NCBI GenBank assembly: GCA_038496445.1
Contig: JALMLS010000480.1
Coordinates: 1 to 64,000, forward strand
From: Trichosphaerium sp. ATCC 40318
Taxonomy: Eukaryota; Discosea; Flabellinia; Trichosidae
Direction of reading: 5' to 3'
Length of the DNA: 64,000 nt
Positions 22,592 through 33,795 of the stretch are shown piece by piece. Each line of letters begins with the position of its first letter. Position 1 is the first letter of the stretch. The notes beneath the pieces are model-generated. The model was not told the DNA's origin, made no database searches, and saw nothing but the letters and a program-made list of their open reading frames with translations. The position numbers and the translations under genes were made by a program.

Positions 22592-24287
22592 TTAGCGAGC
22601 TAATAATCGATAAGGGTTAAAAGGAAGTTCGTGTACATTGTCGGCTCGAAACTTTTGTCCAATGTACTCTTTACCTCTCCTCGGAAACGGAAATGCAAGT
22701 GCCTTGTATTTAACGCACCAGAAACTGAAAAAAAACATGAGTTTAAGGTTTTTGATCAAGAAAGTTTCTTGATCGAAATCACGTGATTATTTTCGAAAAA
22801 CAGAAAAAAACTGGATTTGTACCTATCGTGTGATATTATATCATCTATGCTTTTAAAGTATTTATAAACTCGACGTTGAAGAAACCTTTGATCGTCTCCT
22901 TTTTTTGTTTTAAGCTCCGGAAACTAAGAAAAAAAGATGAAAAAAAAAAGTATACATTGAGTTGTTGGTTTAAGTTTGCTGCTCTAGAGCAGTAATGAGG
23001 TTGGTTCGTACTTTCTTTCTGTAGTCTAGAATTTCTTCTTTCATCTTAAAAGGCAGCTTCCCTCTTTTTAGACCAAACATGCCGGCCATAACTAAGCACT
23101 TTCAATGATTCTTTCGTAAATCGTAATTTCTTGTTTAGGGGTTTTTTCTTGTTATTCTTTCTTCTACTATGACGTACCAGGGGCCTTTGTTATAATTTAA
23201 TTTAAATTCGTAAGGTATTCATATTAGTGCTATATACCTTACCTTGTGAGCATTGTGATCCCTCATTATGTGGATCGATTTGTCGCTTTCAAGAAATTCA
23301 TTAACAGCAGAAACTTCTCTCATACTCAGTCTCGAATCAACATCTCTAGATATGAATAAATCAACACCTATACGTAATAATGTTAAGAAACGTATTTATA
23401 CAACTAATAAGACCTTCATCGTCAGCAGCCAAGAATCTCCTAGGCGTAAGTAAATTAAACAAAATCAACTAAAAAAACACGAAATTCGAAATACCAAAAT
23501 CTTCCAGCAACTTCTCTCATGTCATCTGGTATTTGAACTACTTCACCTCCCTATATGAACCAGATATCATAAGATAAACATAAATTACACATTGCATCTT
23601 ACAAGCGCTCTGAGCTCTTGAACAACTCCTGCAGCAATCCTTTCAAACAAATAAGAAAAAAAACTTTCCAAATTTGTTCAAAATGCCTACGCACTTGTGC
23701 TCTGGTACTTCTGGGTTCTCGTCAGTGTATATACGTACTTTCCACCCAGGATAATATTGAGGAGCCTTAAAAACTATAAATAATTTGCTACAGGTGGACG
23801 TGTTGCGAAAGGAGTCTTCAACATTTTTTCTTAATGTTAAGCTACTTGTACCATTTCAATATTTCTTTTAGCGCCCTCAATCATAACAGGATCATTACCA
23901 TAAAGTGAATAGACTATATACTTTCGAGGGTAATCGCTATCGACCTGTTCTTTAAATCTATAAAAAATCTATCAACGTGTCATATACAAAATTCTCGAAA
24001 AAACCAGTACTTTTGCTCCACTTTGCCGTTCTCGTTAGTTTTCTTTTCCTGATGCGTCGATTCATCATCTACACTCGATTACAATTAGATTATAAGTACT
24101 GTAATGTGTTGACATTACTAAATGTATTTTTATCACCCAGCTGTGCCCGTAACGATTCCGTAAGCTCTCGTAAAGTATTGATAGATTCGCTCAAAGTATT
24201 TTGCTCCTTTAGCTTTGAACGTAATGAATACATGGCTGCTTCGCAATCAGGCGCATCTATATCATCACGTGATGGTCCTAGATTCAT
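22592..24287 (-). CDS. Glycosyltransferase-like protein with DxD motif, about ten exons
   Basis: From 24287: exon 1 gives MNLGPSRDDIDAPDCEAAMY and a short coiled coil. Later exons give RKYIVYSLYGNDPVMIEGA, QYYPGWKVRIYTDENPEVP, GGEVVQIPDDMREVAGRFW, RFLAADDEG, VDLFISRDVDSRLSMREV, KSIHIMRDH, MAGMFGLKRG and KTKKGDDQRFLQRRVY. The order (a YPGWxxRxY block, a RFLAAD block, RDxDSR, HIMRDH, GMFGLKRG) is a conserved family that I know only as uncharacterised glycosyltransferase-like; the DVD of RDVDSR would bind metal and sugar nucleotide. No signal anchor is visible, so the site of action is unclear. The exon around 23920-23800 cannot be joined to the next in frame with standard sites. It is divergent from the RCC1 gene. 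Confidence 0.7.
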
Positions 24288-24690
24288 TATTAACTATTTT
24301 TATCGTTTCGCCATCATAATTTAAGTACCACGTGATAAGAACAACATCCACGTGATGAAAATACCACCGAGTACTGGTTTTGTTGTTAGTTTCGTAAATT
24401 CACCTTAATACTTACCTAGCAGCAACCTGAAGTTGTTTCCGCGCATCAAGATTCGACGTCGTCGCTTTTTTTGTTCTTGGTTTGAGACTAAGTTTGAAAC
24501 CGCGCTTTTCTGTTGTTAGGATTTTTATCTTTTTTGATTGTTTTTGGAAGAGGCATCTATTCTTGAAAAACTGCTGTTCTTGTTTGTAGATATCACGTGA
24601 TGGGTAATAGAGTATACGGTACATAAAAGGAAAACAACAAACTTTGTTAGACCTTTTCTTTTTTAAATACGATGCCGTGTAGGGGCTGCA
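24288..24690. promoter_or_regulatory. Divergent promoter region with a CACGTG cluster
   Basis: Lies between the glycosyltransferase-like gene (minus) and the RCC1 gene (plus). CACGTG palindromes are at 24329, 24349 and 24594, with one more at 24266 in the first exon; all four read CACGTGAT or its equivalent. Such E-boxes bind bHLH-type factors in other eukaryotes. A basic minus-strand open frame at 24412-24624 ends at a good donor (ag|gtaagt) and may be an exon of something; it does not join the downstream gene in frame. Confidence 0.4.
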
Positions 24691-27525
24691 GGGTACGGAG
24701 ATATTTACTCTTGGGGAAGGTAAGCATTGTTAGTTTTTTTGAGCTTTGTTTGAAAAAAAATTACGCCGATTTTGTACCACGACGTTGGTGTTGTTATACA
24801 ACCCCACGTGATAGCCAAGTGACTTTTTTATTTTAATTGTTTTTTGAGCCAATAATTATTAATTTTAATCGCTAATTGGTTGTTACTATAGTGGATCAAA
24901 GGGTAAACTAGGTGAGTGGCTGTTAACGAATAGAAGGTCTCGATAGAGATCGTGTAAAATTTTTTTTTTTTTGACAGCACATTCTACGAGATTTTAATCA
25001 TGTCTTGTTCATGTTTACGTTGTATTTTATGATCATGGGGTACTAATAAAACCAATTAAAGGTCATGCTGCAGTATACAATGAAATGTGTCCTAGAAAAA
25101 TAGCAGCATTCGATCAGATCGTATTTGTACAAGTGTCAGCAGGTACCAAAAAAAAAAAAAAGAAGAGATGATTTTGTATTGGACAGAAACGATTTGTTGT
25201 TCTTTTTTAAATTGGATGAATTATTTGTTTATAAATGGAGGTAATAATATCCTGATGTTATTTTAATAGGCGCTGAGCATACTTTGGCATTAACCGATAG
25301 AGGAGATATTTACAGGTAAGTGCGTACACACGAATTTAGTCGATTCGAAAAAAAAAAGATAAATACTTTTCCAAACTAAAAGTTTAAAAGCTGGGGATGT
25401 GGCGCACATGGAAAACTAGGTACCATAGCATGTTTGTTATTAAATATACTAATTTACCTACTAATTGATTAGGGCACTATAATGACGAAGATCAGCTAAT
25501 ACCCACAAAGATCGAAGGTGATATAACGCAAAATGAGTTACATAAGCAACGACTGAGTTTTTTTTTTAAAAGGTTTTCGTCACGTGCGATTTGTTCAGAT
25601 ATCGACTGGTGCTGATCACTCGGTTTGTGTTACATGTATAAAACCAATTTATTTATAAGGTATGATAATGTATTTAGCTGATGGAAACGTGTATACCTTC
25701 GGGAAAGGTCAATACGGTAAGGCTCAACAAAAGTAAATATTTTCTTACTTACTTTTAATCAATAGGAAAATTGGGTACGCTTTGGACTCACTTAGAGCAA
25801 CAAACACAGTGTTGAGCGAGATCATTTCTAATGTCAAAAGGTCATGGATCAATTAATAAAAAGAATAAATTGACACCAACAAAAGTAGAAGCGCTGGACA
25901 ACATTGGTAGAGTAACACGTGTTGTTGGTGCGACAAATTATAGAAAGAACAAAAAAATCATAGAAATCAACGTGTGCACCTTTTAATAACACATCTTTTA
26001 GCCGGCGTTAATCACACATGTGCGATAACAGGTACCAGATAACAGAAAAACTCTTTAACTAAAAAGAGAGATTAATATATTGACATTTTTAATTTGTTCT
26101 AAAGAAACAGGACGTATTTATTCATGTACGACTTAATACTCTACACCATAACGTGTTCTTATCCTCCAATATGGGGTAGAGGATCGTACGGAAGATTAGG
26201 CACGTGATAAAGTTAAGTTTACGTAACGCTAATATAAGGGTATAGGACAAGGAGATCAGTCTGATCAAATGGTTCCCAAATGTATAACTGGCCTTGGAAG
26301 AATAAGATTTGTCAACATTGACGCCAGTTACTACCATACTGTTGCAGTTACAGGTGATATAATTGACTGACGTATGCTATCTAACAGGTTATTAGAGACA
26401 GGAAGATTATGGTCATGGGGTAGGTGAGTTACTTTAAAAAACTTATTGTTTATTTTTTTCCTTACTTTGTTTAAGTGGCGGTTACGGCAAGCTTGTGCGT
26501 TTGGCTATTCAGAAAAAAAAGGTTATATGTTATTTATAGTTTTTAAAAAGGGTCATGGGGATCAGAGAGATCAGTTTAGACCTAAGCTCATAGAGAGTGT
26601 AACACATACGGAATTTTCAAAAGTTGGCAAGTTATTTCTATATATATTTTTACAGTTTTTTATTTTTCCTTGTTTAGCAACTGGCGGCTATCACACCATT
26701 GCTTTGACTGGTACATTGTTATTTTTATAATATTAGAGTGTTTTAATCATATAAAAGCCGATGGTTCTGTTTATACTTTCGGTGGAGGAATATATTGTCA
26801 ACTTGGTCACGGAGACCAACAAAATCAACTTTTTCCAAAAAAAATTCAGGTATGACAAGCTTTGACGAACCTTATTCTGTTTTCAGTCAATTTATATTTC
26901 TGTATGACCTGTGGTAACATTTATTAACGGTTGTTTAGGGGCTTGATGATACAACGTTTACTGGCGTTGCTGCTGGGTTTGATCATTCAATGTTATTGTC
27001 AAGTATGTCTTTGTTTTTCGAAAAACATTTGAAAGTTCTTATCTCTTTCATGCTTGGTATTTGATCAAAGAATTTTTTTTACTCTAGAGCACATGTATCT
27101 TTCACCAAAGTTTCATGCGTAAAAACCAATACAACTTAGATAGTCAGAGACTTAACACGACCGAAATCCTTTTTTTTTTCTTTTTTTTTTATGACGTTTG
27201 TATTAGCCCCTTACATCACCAAGTAACCGTTTTTTTTTTACAAGGTATCGGTGATATTTATACAATGGGTAATGGAGGATACGGTAAATTAGGTCATGAT
27301 AGTAAACAACATCAAACAAGACCTCATAAAATAACAAATGTCGGTGATGTAAAGTTTTGTGCGATAGCAGCTGGTGACTACCACAGTGTTGCATTAACAG
27401 GTCTTCAACGTTATATGGGACGATCATTTAAGATAAAGAGAACTCTTGGTCAACGTATTAAACCATCAAGAAGTAAAAGAAGACTTACAGTAGACAGTGG
27501 AGATGAGAAGTTTTTTACAGTGTAA
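24690..27525 (+). CDS. RCC1-repeat protein, about sixteen exons
   Basis: Many small exons give seven or more RCC1 units: AGYGDIYSWG, AEHTLALTDRGDIYSWG, FVQISTGADHSVCVT, GNVYTFGKGQYGKLG, YYHTVAVT, LWSWG, GGYHTIALTADGSVYTFGG, VAAGFDHSMLL and a last exon (from 27246) with IYTMGNGGYGKLGHD and a basic tail. RCC1 propellers act as guanine-exchange factors or as scaffolds; the function here is open. The first exon is not found. At 26115-26235 the needed joins lack an AG acceptor before tggggtaga and are out of phase at the following intron, so there is either a defect or an unseen exon. An intron near 26630 appears to use a GC donor (gcaagt). Confidence 0.65.
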
Positions 27526-28521
27526 AAAAAAAAATAAAATTCAAAAAAAAACCAACATAGTTGTAGCAGTCAGCTTCGCTGATTAATTATCTGATAAGGT
27601 CAACACTTAGAACACGTCAAGACAACACTTATACCAAGCAATAATCATACAAGTTGTTTTCATACACCTTTAAAACCGGCTAAGTTAGTCGAATTAACTT
27701 CCTAATTATTAAAATAACAATAAATCGTTAAACACTATCGCTTTCTTTTCCGACAACAATCCATGTGTTGGTCTTCAAAGAAATTGAGGTTTCTTTCATA
27801 GAAAAAAAACAACGGCTGTACAATGAGTATGATATAATAGAGTACACAAGAAGGCTTTATCTTCCAACATATTGACTTGATGTAAGAGTTGGTAGTGCAC
27901 AGTGTATTCTATAATATCCGTCTGATTGAGGTGGGCTGCCATCGAGCATTGGTTCAAGGTTTTGATGTAGAAGATCAAAGCTTTGGCTGCTATTGGACTT
28001 GGCTTCCAGGAGCTTTGCATTACAAAGCTCCTGAGGGCCCTCAACTACTATCTTTGGTTCTGCATCTGATGATTATGGTAGTTGCGTTGTTTTTGTATTA
28101 ACTAATGTGGTGATTCTAATGTATTCCTTGGTCATTTGTTTTAGTGTTTATAATTGTATTTGTATTTTAAACTGCTTTAGCTAGGTTCCCACAGGATTGC
28201 TCTAACGTCTTGTCCGTTGTTAACACGTGATTAAAACGCTAGTTGGCAAGCTTATTGTTCTATTATTCAATTCTACATCGCCCGTGCACTTAATGACCAA
28301 ATGTAATTTCATCTATCTTTCAGTAGTTATTGTATTACTATTAATACTTCATTGTTGGTTGTAATTGGGTGCCTCCCGATTCATTCTGTACCGCACATAC
28401 ATTACATCCTACCCAGAGAACACGCCGCGGTCAAAGAACGTCATTTGAGAAGACAATTATGTCTTAAAGTACTAGTACTTTATTTTTATTGGTTTAGAAA
28501 ATTTTCACCACTAGTGTTGAT
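27526..28521. other. Intergenic, no gene seen
   Basis: About 1 kb of unsupported short frames. An AGGAGCTTTG/CAAAGCTCCT inverted pair near 28008-28032 could form a hairpin. One CACGTG at 28224. Confidence 0.35.
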
Positions 28522-28593
28522 GAGCATGTGGTGTAGGCGGGATCACGTCAAATTAAAATTGGAAGGTCAGGGGTTCGAACCCCCTCTTGCTCA
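28522..28593 (+). tRNA. tRNA-like sequence, probably a pseudogene or SINE head
   Basis: The acceptor arms gagcatg and cttgctc pair with one mismatch, box A is TGGTGTAGGCGG and the T arm aggggTTCGAACcccct is perfect. The anticodon arm is poor: TCAAA/TTGGA leaves a 6-base loop or several mismatches, so no anticodon can be named. It could be a decayed tRNA or the head of a tRNA-derived SINE. Confidence 0.35.
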
Positions 28594-28709
28594 TAGTTTT
28601 GCGTGGTCATGGAGTTTACTTCAGTACTAATGTAACCAGTGCCATGGGATTAATAGAACTTAACGTTCGTGTTCAATATCACGTGATATTTTTTGTGAAG
28701 TAATTAAAT

Positions 28710-29624
28710 TTATTCCGATTGTATTGCCAATCGTTTAATCATGGTATCTACCAGAGGTATAATTTTAGGTCGGTTTAATGCTGAACAAAACATTTCAAGA
28801 GGAATATTTAGCTTTCTAATAGTGTCTCCATAAGCCTTGAATTTGATTGCAAGATTAACTTCATTGTCTTTAGAAGAGTACCCTTCTTTACGTCCTTCCT
28901 CAATTTCCTTTTTGATCTCATTGTACCTCTCTTCTATAACCGTACTTATTATCTTGTACTGTACAAAACAAGCCATTTTTAAGCTTGACATACTATAAAC
29001 AGTTTAACCATTCTTCTATTCTGATAACAAAAAAAAAAGTGAGAATAGAAAAACATACTTTTTTGTAGATATTTTTGAGTTCATATCCTTGAATCTCTTC
29101 ACATCAATTTTAAACTCATTGTTGACCCAACAATCCCACATGTTTGTATATTCATCATACCTATCATAAATCATCAGAAAAACGTTGCCAGGATCGAAAA
29201 AAACGTGTTTAATTTATGCTTGTTTCAGAAATTTGATTGACTTGACTTCTCAAGAATTTAGTTGAATGGCGTACATGTTGAGCATCCGTTCATAAGTGAA
29301 TTTACTATTTGGTTGTAATGCATTGATGTGATGTTCGGCAAAGACATGTGACTCACTTTGAGACAAAAGTTTTCTGAACATTTGTTTAAACTCATACATT
29401 TGATGATCTGATAAATCATCGGAGTCGCCAGAAATAGGACATTCAGGCCAGAATCTTGTATTTGATGATGCTTGCTTGTATTTTGAAATAAGAAGGCGTT
29501 TATTCTTGCTGAAAGAGTTCAACGCCCAACAAGTTGTACCCAAGACTTGTAATTGATGAAATGATACTATTTCGCACAGTCTGAACCAAAACCCGGTAAG
29601 ACTGATGCCTTCTTCTGTTTCCAT
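28710..29624 (-). CDS. Uncharacterised protein, weak F-box-like start
   Basis: Exon 1 runs from 29624 to about 29261 (METEEGISLTGFWFRLCEIV), joined to an exon near 29160-29060 (YDEYTNMWDCWVNNEFKID), then probably short pieces and a last exon from about 28950 (YNEIKKEIEEGRKEGY, ending IKRLAIQSE). The first 45 residues have F-box-like spacing (LCEIVSFHQLQVLGTTCWAL). No family is recognised. The join between 29060 and 28960 is not certain. Confidence 0.5.
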
Positions 29625-30695
29625 GTTGCTTTGTTTGTTTTAATTATCCTAACTGTAGCGTAGTATCACAGTATGTATGTATTCTAGCAAAGTCAACAAA
29701 AAATGGCCATCCACGTGAAAGAACCGATACTGTTAGACGTAACCGGACTCATTCGTTTGAACTACCTTTTTTTTCATAATCTAACATTCCCTCTTAGAAA
29801 CCCTACACTAATAGTAAAGCAAGATACAGGCTTGCGCATTGACATAATAATCTAATCAGCTGAAGGATGCCCGATAAGTTCTCCTCCAAGTGTTGACTGT
29901 CAGTTTATTAGGTGCCTCACTAGTGACGGGGTGAACTAGCTCATAAGTACAATACGTTCATGTCCATGTCGTATAAACGACTCGACGTTGCTCGAAATTA
30001 CGTCAAATACCTAAGACTGACAAATATGAGAGTTCATGATTCTCCAGCACGATTCCATTCAAAATACCTATGTGATAGCAATTTCTTGTCAAAGCGAGTT
30101 GCATACGCTGCATGTTTACGCAAAAGCGGCCATTTGGTATACACTTCATGATTTTGATGTGTTATAAGCCTCTGCAACGTCGCTGGGAGCTGCATAGCCA
30201 TTGGTGGGCGTGTGGGCGTGTTCTTTAACTATTTAAGGTAAGTTTAGGTGCTTGGTAAGCGTTTAAAGTTTAAAGTGCCGTACTGTTCTCTTTGATGCTG
30301 GTAGCATGTTATTGTTGTTTTCTAGAGCTGTGGTTACTATGTTGGGCAGTTTATATTTATGAAAGGTTCAATCAAGTTTTCAATCAATCACTTTCTTTAT
30401 TTAGACAATTTTTGTGGATATTTTTTGTTTTCTTCTTTGCAGGGCTAGAAGAAAGTGCAAAACTTGTTTACACACCTGAAAGCTAATTATACATAATAAG
30501 CTGGAATGATAGCCTGTATGAAAGCAAAAGTGACCAGTAGTTCAAAGTACGCATTCATCTATATCTTTAGCAGTTTGAGCACCTTTATAAAGGTCAAGGC
30601 ACTTGTGCTCCAAACCAATGTTTTATAGCATTTTTTTTTTTTAGAACAAGAGGCAGCGCGCTAGCGCCTACTTTATTACATATAGGGGGGTGTAC
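29625..30695. other. Largely non-coding; possible small 3' exons near 30320-30486
   Basis: No gene is convincing. A plus-strand stretch ending at 30486 (EESAKLVYTPES then stop), preceded by a pyrimidine-rich AG, looks like a last exon, but upstream exons could not be joined. CACGTG at 29712. Confidence 0.3.
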
Positions 30696-31034
30696 ATGGA
30701 AGACGACTTACAGATTGACATGCGTGTACAGAAAGTTACAGGAGGACATCATGTCATGGAACAGAACCAATCGTACAGATGAAAATAAAACAATTTCTTT
30801 TGCCCATTTTTTTTTTAACCAACCTTGTCGTCCAGCATATGTGTATGTTCTATTAATGGTCAGCAATTTGATTATGGTTCTGAGGTTAACGTTTTCATGG
30901 ACAATTTGTTGCTATCCGTTTAATTACTGTATTGCTCAAGTGCATATAGAAATGGTCCAGTCCCAGCTAAAAAAGAAATGTTCCTCATAGCAAAGCTATC
31001 TACACTTGTGGAAACATATTCATTGCGCATGTGA
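30696..31034 (+). CDS. Possible small spliced gene
   Basis: Exon 1 begins at ATG 30696 (MEDDLQIDMRVQKVTGGHHV). A donor near 30765 and an acceptor near 30836 give INGQQFDYGSEVNVFMDN in frame. A final stretch (NGPVPAKKEMFLIAKLSTLV) ends at 31034, but the join to it is unresolved. A 20-odd-base poly-A run follows near 31056. No family is recognised. Confidence 0.3.
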
Positions 31035-31461
31035 TTATACGAAAAGGAAGTACCAAAAAAAAAAAAAAAAAAAAAAATTATTTCAAAAATCTGACCTTGC
31101 TATCTTCATTGACTCTAGTTTCATTACCTGCTAATAATGTTTGAGTTACAAGCATGTTCAATGGCCGTAGACGTAGAAATAGTGAGGTGTTCTTTAGCAT
31201 GTCAAACAGAGCTACAGCATTAAACTGTGTGCGCAGGAGTGCTTTGGGCCCGTCATGGGCGTAAAGGGCTCTGGAGAGTGTAGAGATAACCTAAAGGTGT
31301 AAAATAAAAGATATGTGAAGAGAAGCTGCATTCACTGGGCAGTTAAGCCGGCCTCCACCAATGTTTTATAGCAGTCAACCTTGGTATTAAAACACGTGGT
31401 TTGATCCCACTTTACCTCTAATTATATTGTTTGCAGTCTTGTTGCTTCAGTTCTATTAAAT

Positions 31462-32726
31462 ATGAAGCAGAAATTGTTGTGCTTACCAAGGGAAACTACA
31501 TCAATGCTTTCGCTGCCAGTGGAACTTCACCACACCATTTTCGAGCTAAATAAGGCAGTTTACATTATTTGGCCCTTATTATGCAAACAAACGGCTAAAA
31601 CATCACGATTCAATGATAAACTCGAAAAACACGGCAGATGGATCAGTTGGGAGTCATATATGGTTCATTCAGCACATGTAGTCTTTGAGAACGGATTAAA
31701 GCACGGTCCATTCACGGAGTTTAGTCATGATGGCGTAGGAAGAGGTAGAAACATGAAAGACAAGAAGCATGGTAAATATACGTTTACGAACAAAGATGGA
31801 AAACTACTTGTGGAGGTACACTTAAACCTGATAGTATTACTATACGGAAGGTTTCTTCGACCGCCTTTGTGGTGTAGGTGTAAGCTAGACTTGCTGAACC
31901 TATTTATTGTTTTTTCGGATTTTCAATGCACGTGATTGTGTTTGACGAGTTATTGTTCTAGTCGTTCGAACATTACTTGTTTTTAATCCTACCCTACGGA
32001 AACATCTTACTCCATGTTTTGCTATGCCTTTAAAAACTGGGTGGGGGAAAAGGCGAGTAAGGATTTGAACGCTTCAAGAAGAACAGTAGAAGAGTAATAT
32101 CTCGAACCGTAACTTTTTTTTATTTAGTACTTTAAGATTCTTCTTTTTTGTTATTGGTTATTTACCTGTTTACTAATACGAATAATCGTATTTAGGATGT
32201 GTTTAAAGAAGGTCAATATCATGGAGAGTGTAAGGTTTGGAATGAAAATGGTGTATTGATGGAACATAAACAATATAAAGATAATAAAATACATGGTAAA
32301 AGCAAATATTGGAATAAAAAAGGAATGCTCATTCATGACCAAACCTTTGTTGAAGGTGAACAAAATGGAGTACAAATACGCTATGAGCATAATGGTGATG
32401 TACATACATCTCATTACAAAAATGGTGAGATGGAAGGATTATATACAATCCATGATAGTAAAGGAACAATGATAAGTCATGTTGTTTATGTGAAATTTCA
32501 ACCTCATGGTGTTTGGACTAGATGGCATAGGAATGGTATTCTTGCTTCTAAATGTGGGTATGCTCATGGTAAACAACATGGTACATATAATTTATGGGAT
32601 GATCAAGGGAATATGATACTTGACGAACAATTTGAGGATGGACAAAATATTGGACAACATACAGAGTACTACACGGATGGAACTATTAAAGAACAATGGA
32701 CTTGGCCTACCTCTGACAATGTATAA
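31462..32726 (+). CDS. F-box-like/MORN-variant repeat protein, two exons
   Basis: Exons 31462-31815 and 32196-32726 join in phase (KLLVE|DVFKEG) to give about 295 residues. The start holds the family's F-box-like motif (LSLPVELHHTIFEL, then WPLLCKQTAKTSRFND). About nine MORN-variant repeats follow (YHGECKVWNENGVL, HGVWTRWHRNGIL, HGTYNLWDDQGN). The intron is 380 nt, far longer than the 40-110 nt usual here, and contains a stretch near 31855-31890 shared with the MITE at 8097-8554, so it was probably enlarged by an insertion. Read through without splicing, the protein would end at 31935. Confidence 0.8.
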
Positions 32727-33222
32727 CACCAATAACTTCCCTGGTCTGTAATAGCATGTAACAAAAGAAAGAAACATCAATGTCATTGGTGAGTAAAACC
32801 AAAGCAAAGAAAAAATACAACATTCATAATGAAAGATAGGCTAAGAGTCCCTGTGATCGTGGTTAATAAAATAATTGGCTGTCCCCACCCCTCAGCTACA
32901 GGCGATGTTACCTACAAAAGAGAGGCAACCATTGCAAACCGCTTGGTCATGAGATTGGAAAGGTTCAAACCCTTAACACGGAATCGTGCTCCTCTATGTG
33001 CTATTCATTGTACTTGTAAAGTTGTAACAACTGGATGGTGAGACATCCCGTAATAAACCAAAGTTTGCAAAAAAAAAAAGATCAGCTACCTTTAGCAAAA
33101 AAAACAACCAATACTATGACGTTCAATTGTCAGATGTGACACTTCTAACAAAGCTCGTAACTCAAGCATGCTACTGTCACCTGCACCTAGCAGCCAAGCG
33201 AAAAAATTAATTGAATCCTAGT
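32727..33222. other. Intergenic with a tRNA-like T-arm motif
   Basis: Holds aaggTTCAAACcctt near 32960, a box B-like hairpin, without a matching upstream tRNA body. It may be a SINE fragment. No protein gene is seen. Confidence 0.3.
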
Positions 33223-33230
33223 CTCAAACC

Positions 33231-33595
33231 TAACGCCCTTCCGTTATGAATACAAGCAATATTCATATTCATTGTCCCGTAAGCCATATTCATTAATATT
33301 CATTCATGAATATTCATGGGCGTTTGATGAGTCAGGAATTTGAGGAGCTTTTGGTTTGTAGCACCTAGCGATGTTCCAAATGGATAGATTCAACAAGTTG
33401 CATTTGAAAACCGAATCGGACAGTCAACAGAACACCAAAACCCACAAATCCAGTCAAAATCAGCCATCAAATTGCACATATTTCGACCGTTTACTGTGTG
33501 CATGAATAATGAATGAATTTTTTTAGTCGTGAATATTTGTGAATGTAGGCTGTATTTGAAAATTCAAAGTATTCATTCAAAACGGAAGGGCGTTA
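33231..33595. mobile_element. hAT-type MITE with 8-bp target duplication
   Basis: Termini TAACGCCCTTCCGTT and AACGGAAGGGCGTTA are perfect inverted repeats, extended by imperfect ATGAATAC/GTATTCAT. The element is flanked by an exact 8-bp direct repeat, ctcaaacc, at 33223-33230 and 33596-33603. The inside is rich in ATTCAT/ATGAAT palindromes and encodes nothing. An 8-bp duplication is typical of the hAT superfamily. A decayed relative is at 8097-8554. Confidence 0.85.
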
Positions 33596-33795
33596 CTCAA
33601 ACCCAAAATCAATCTAATGTTGTCCAATATTATCTACGGTAGCAGACATGTTGAGTTTATCTTCCCAAATCTTTTAGTGACGAACTCAAAACCCAGAAAG
33701 CAATTTTTTTTTGTTTTTTTTTGGAGATAGTTAGCAGGCTCAGGCTCTAATAACAGAAGCTTACAATTATTCCACCGGGACAAATAGCGTCATTT

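Noticed and set aside
28522-28593. A functional tRNA with AAA anticodon
   Set aside because: The anticodon arm does not pair well; only boxes A and B and the acceptor stem are convincing, so I list it as tRNA-like.
30292-30486. Small membrane protein
   Set aside because: Hydrophobicity comes from T-rich DNA and internal AG/GT sites suggest intron sequence; only the last dozen codons look coding.
31056-31079. Poly-A run as a retroposon tail
   Set aside because: No matching upstream body or target duplication was found; homopolymers are frequent here.
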